From Cyanobium sp. NIES-981 (GTDB lineage Bacteria > Cyanobacteriota > Cyanobacteriia > PCC-6307 > Cyanobiaceae), in the NCBI GenBank assembly GCA_945901765.1, contig CAMDLO010000016.1:1-36279 (forward strand): a DNA stretch of 36,279 bases, written 5' to 3'. The position numbers were made by a program, and so were the translations under genes. Positions 36,010-36,279 of the stretch are shown in pieces (within the stretch, counting starts at the first letter, position 1; each line of letters starts with the position of its first letter). Below the pieces are notes generated by a model. The model did no database searches, was not told the DNA's origin, and was given only the letters and a program-made list of their open reading frames with translations.

Positions 36010-36279
36010 ATGCCCACCCCCCGCAGCACATCCCGCCCCGAGCCTGAGATCCCCATCGGGCCGACGGCCGGACCGCCGTCCGATCAGGCGCCCACGGTGA
36101 TCGTGGGAGGGGGGTTCGGCGGTCTTTACACCGCCCTGGCCCTGGCGGAGCGCCGCCATCACCCGCCCCTGCTGCTGATCGAACCCCGGGAACATTTCCT
36201 GTTTCTGCCGCTCCTTTATGAGCTGCTGAGCGGCGAGCTGCGGCGCTGGGAAGTGGCGCCCCGCTACGACACCCTCCTG
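36010..36279 (+). CDS. Type II NADH dehydrogenase (FAD/NAD(P) oxidoreductase), N-terminal part
   Basis: The first 90 codons of a gene cut by the window end. After a proline-rich leader of about 30 residues comes the FAD-binding strand and loop, Val-Ile-Val-Gly-Gly-Gly-Phe-Gly-Gly-Leu. The segment Ile-Glu-Pro-Arg-Glu-His-Phe-Leu-Phe-Leu-Pro-Leu-Leu-Tyr-Glu follows, with Val-Ala-Pro-Arg-Tyr next, which is the signature of NDH-2 enzymes. These oxidise NAD(P)H and reduce membrane quinone without pumping protons. A GTG directly precedes the ATG and could also be used. The gene diverges from cysH. Confidence 0.85.
   Translation, partial: MPTPRSTSRPEPEIPIGPTAGPPSDQAPTVIVGGGFGGLYTALALAERRHHPPLLLIEPREHFLFLPLLYELLSGELRRWEVAPRYDTLL

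Overview
The window is GC-rich and densely packed with genes. It reads as chromosomal DNA of an alpha-cyanobacterium of the Cyanobium/Synechococcus type. The evidence is a phycobilisome rod-core linker (CpcG) beside a CpcS-type chromophore lyase, a cyanobacterial SUF cluster with SufR and the ferredoxin:thioredoxin reductase catalytic subunit, a RarA fusion ATPase of the form found in cyanobacteria, and many small proteins of picocyanobacterial type. No rRNA, tRNA, CRISPR array, transposase or integrase was seen. The genus is an inference.

Layout. 1-0.9 kb: an AT-richer HpsJ-like membrane protein followed by short tandem repeats. 0.9-4.4 kb: HtpX-like protease, MtnA (methionine salvage), a DUF1543 protein and a SAM methyltransferase. 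4.4-9.7 kb (minus strand): ftrC-sufB-sufC-sufD-sufS, an Fe-S assembly operon led by a 4Fe-4S redox enzyme. 10.0-11.0 kb (plus strand): sufR, translationally coupled to a small gene of unknown function. A 270-bp divergent region with a palindromic candidate operator lies between sufR and ftrC. 11.0-13.5 kb: EamA-type transporter, then phycobilisome genes cpcS and cpcG with a clear intrinsic terminator. 13.6-19 kb: DUF4912 protein plus a small membrane protein, a phospholipase-D-fold lipoprotein, a small helical protein, an FAD monooxygenase-like enzyme and two small exported proteins. 19.1-20.7 kb: phosphoglucomutase.

20.7-30.6 kb (minus strand): two consecutive cassettes, each with a lipoprotein membrane-fusion protein, an HAE1-type RND transporter and a small two-helix membrane protein. 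The two small proteins resemble each other. Both RND proteins carry extra hydrophobic segments in the central loop. This is the best candidate in the window for an incompletely described system. 30.7-36.3 kb: RarA fusion ATPase, a DUF1400-like exported protein with a triplicated start region, Bcp peroxiredoxin, CoaX, CysH, and the start of a type II NADH dehydrogenase. A perfect 19-bp inverted repeat separates cysH from that last gene.

Themes. Iron-sulfur and redox biology (SUF, FTR, CysH, Bcp, NDH-2) and envelope or export functions (RND pumps, lipoproteins, HtpX) dominate. Most calls rest on recognisable family motifs. Starts marked as uncertain lack an obvious Shine-Dalgarno sequence.
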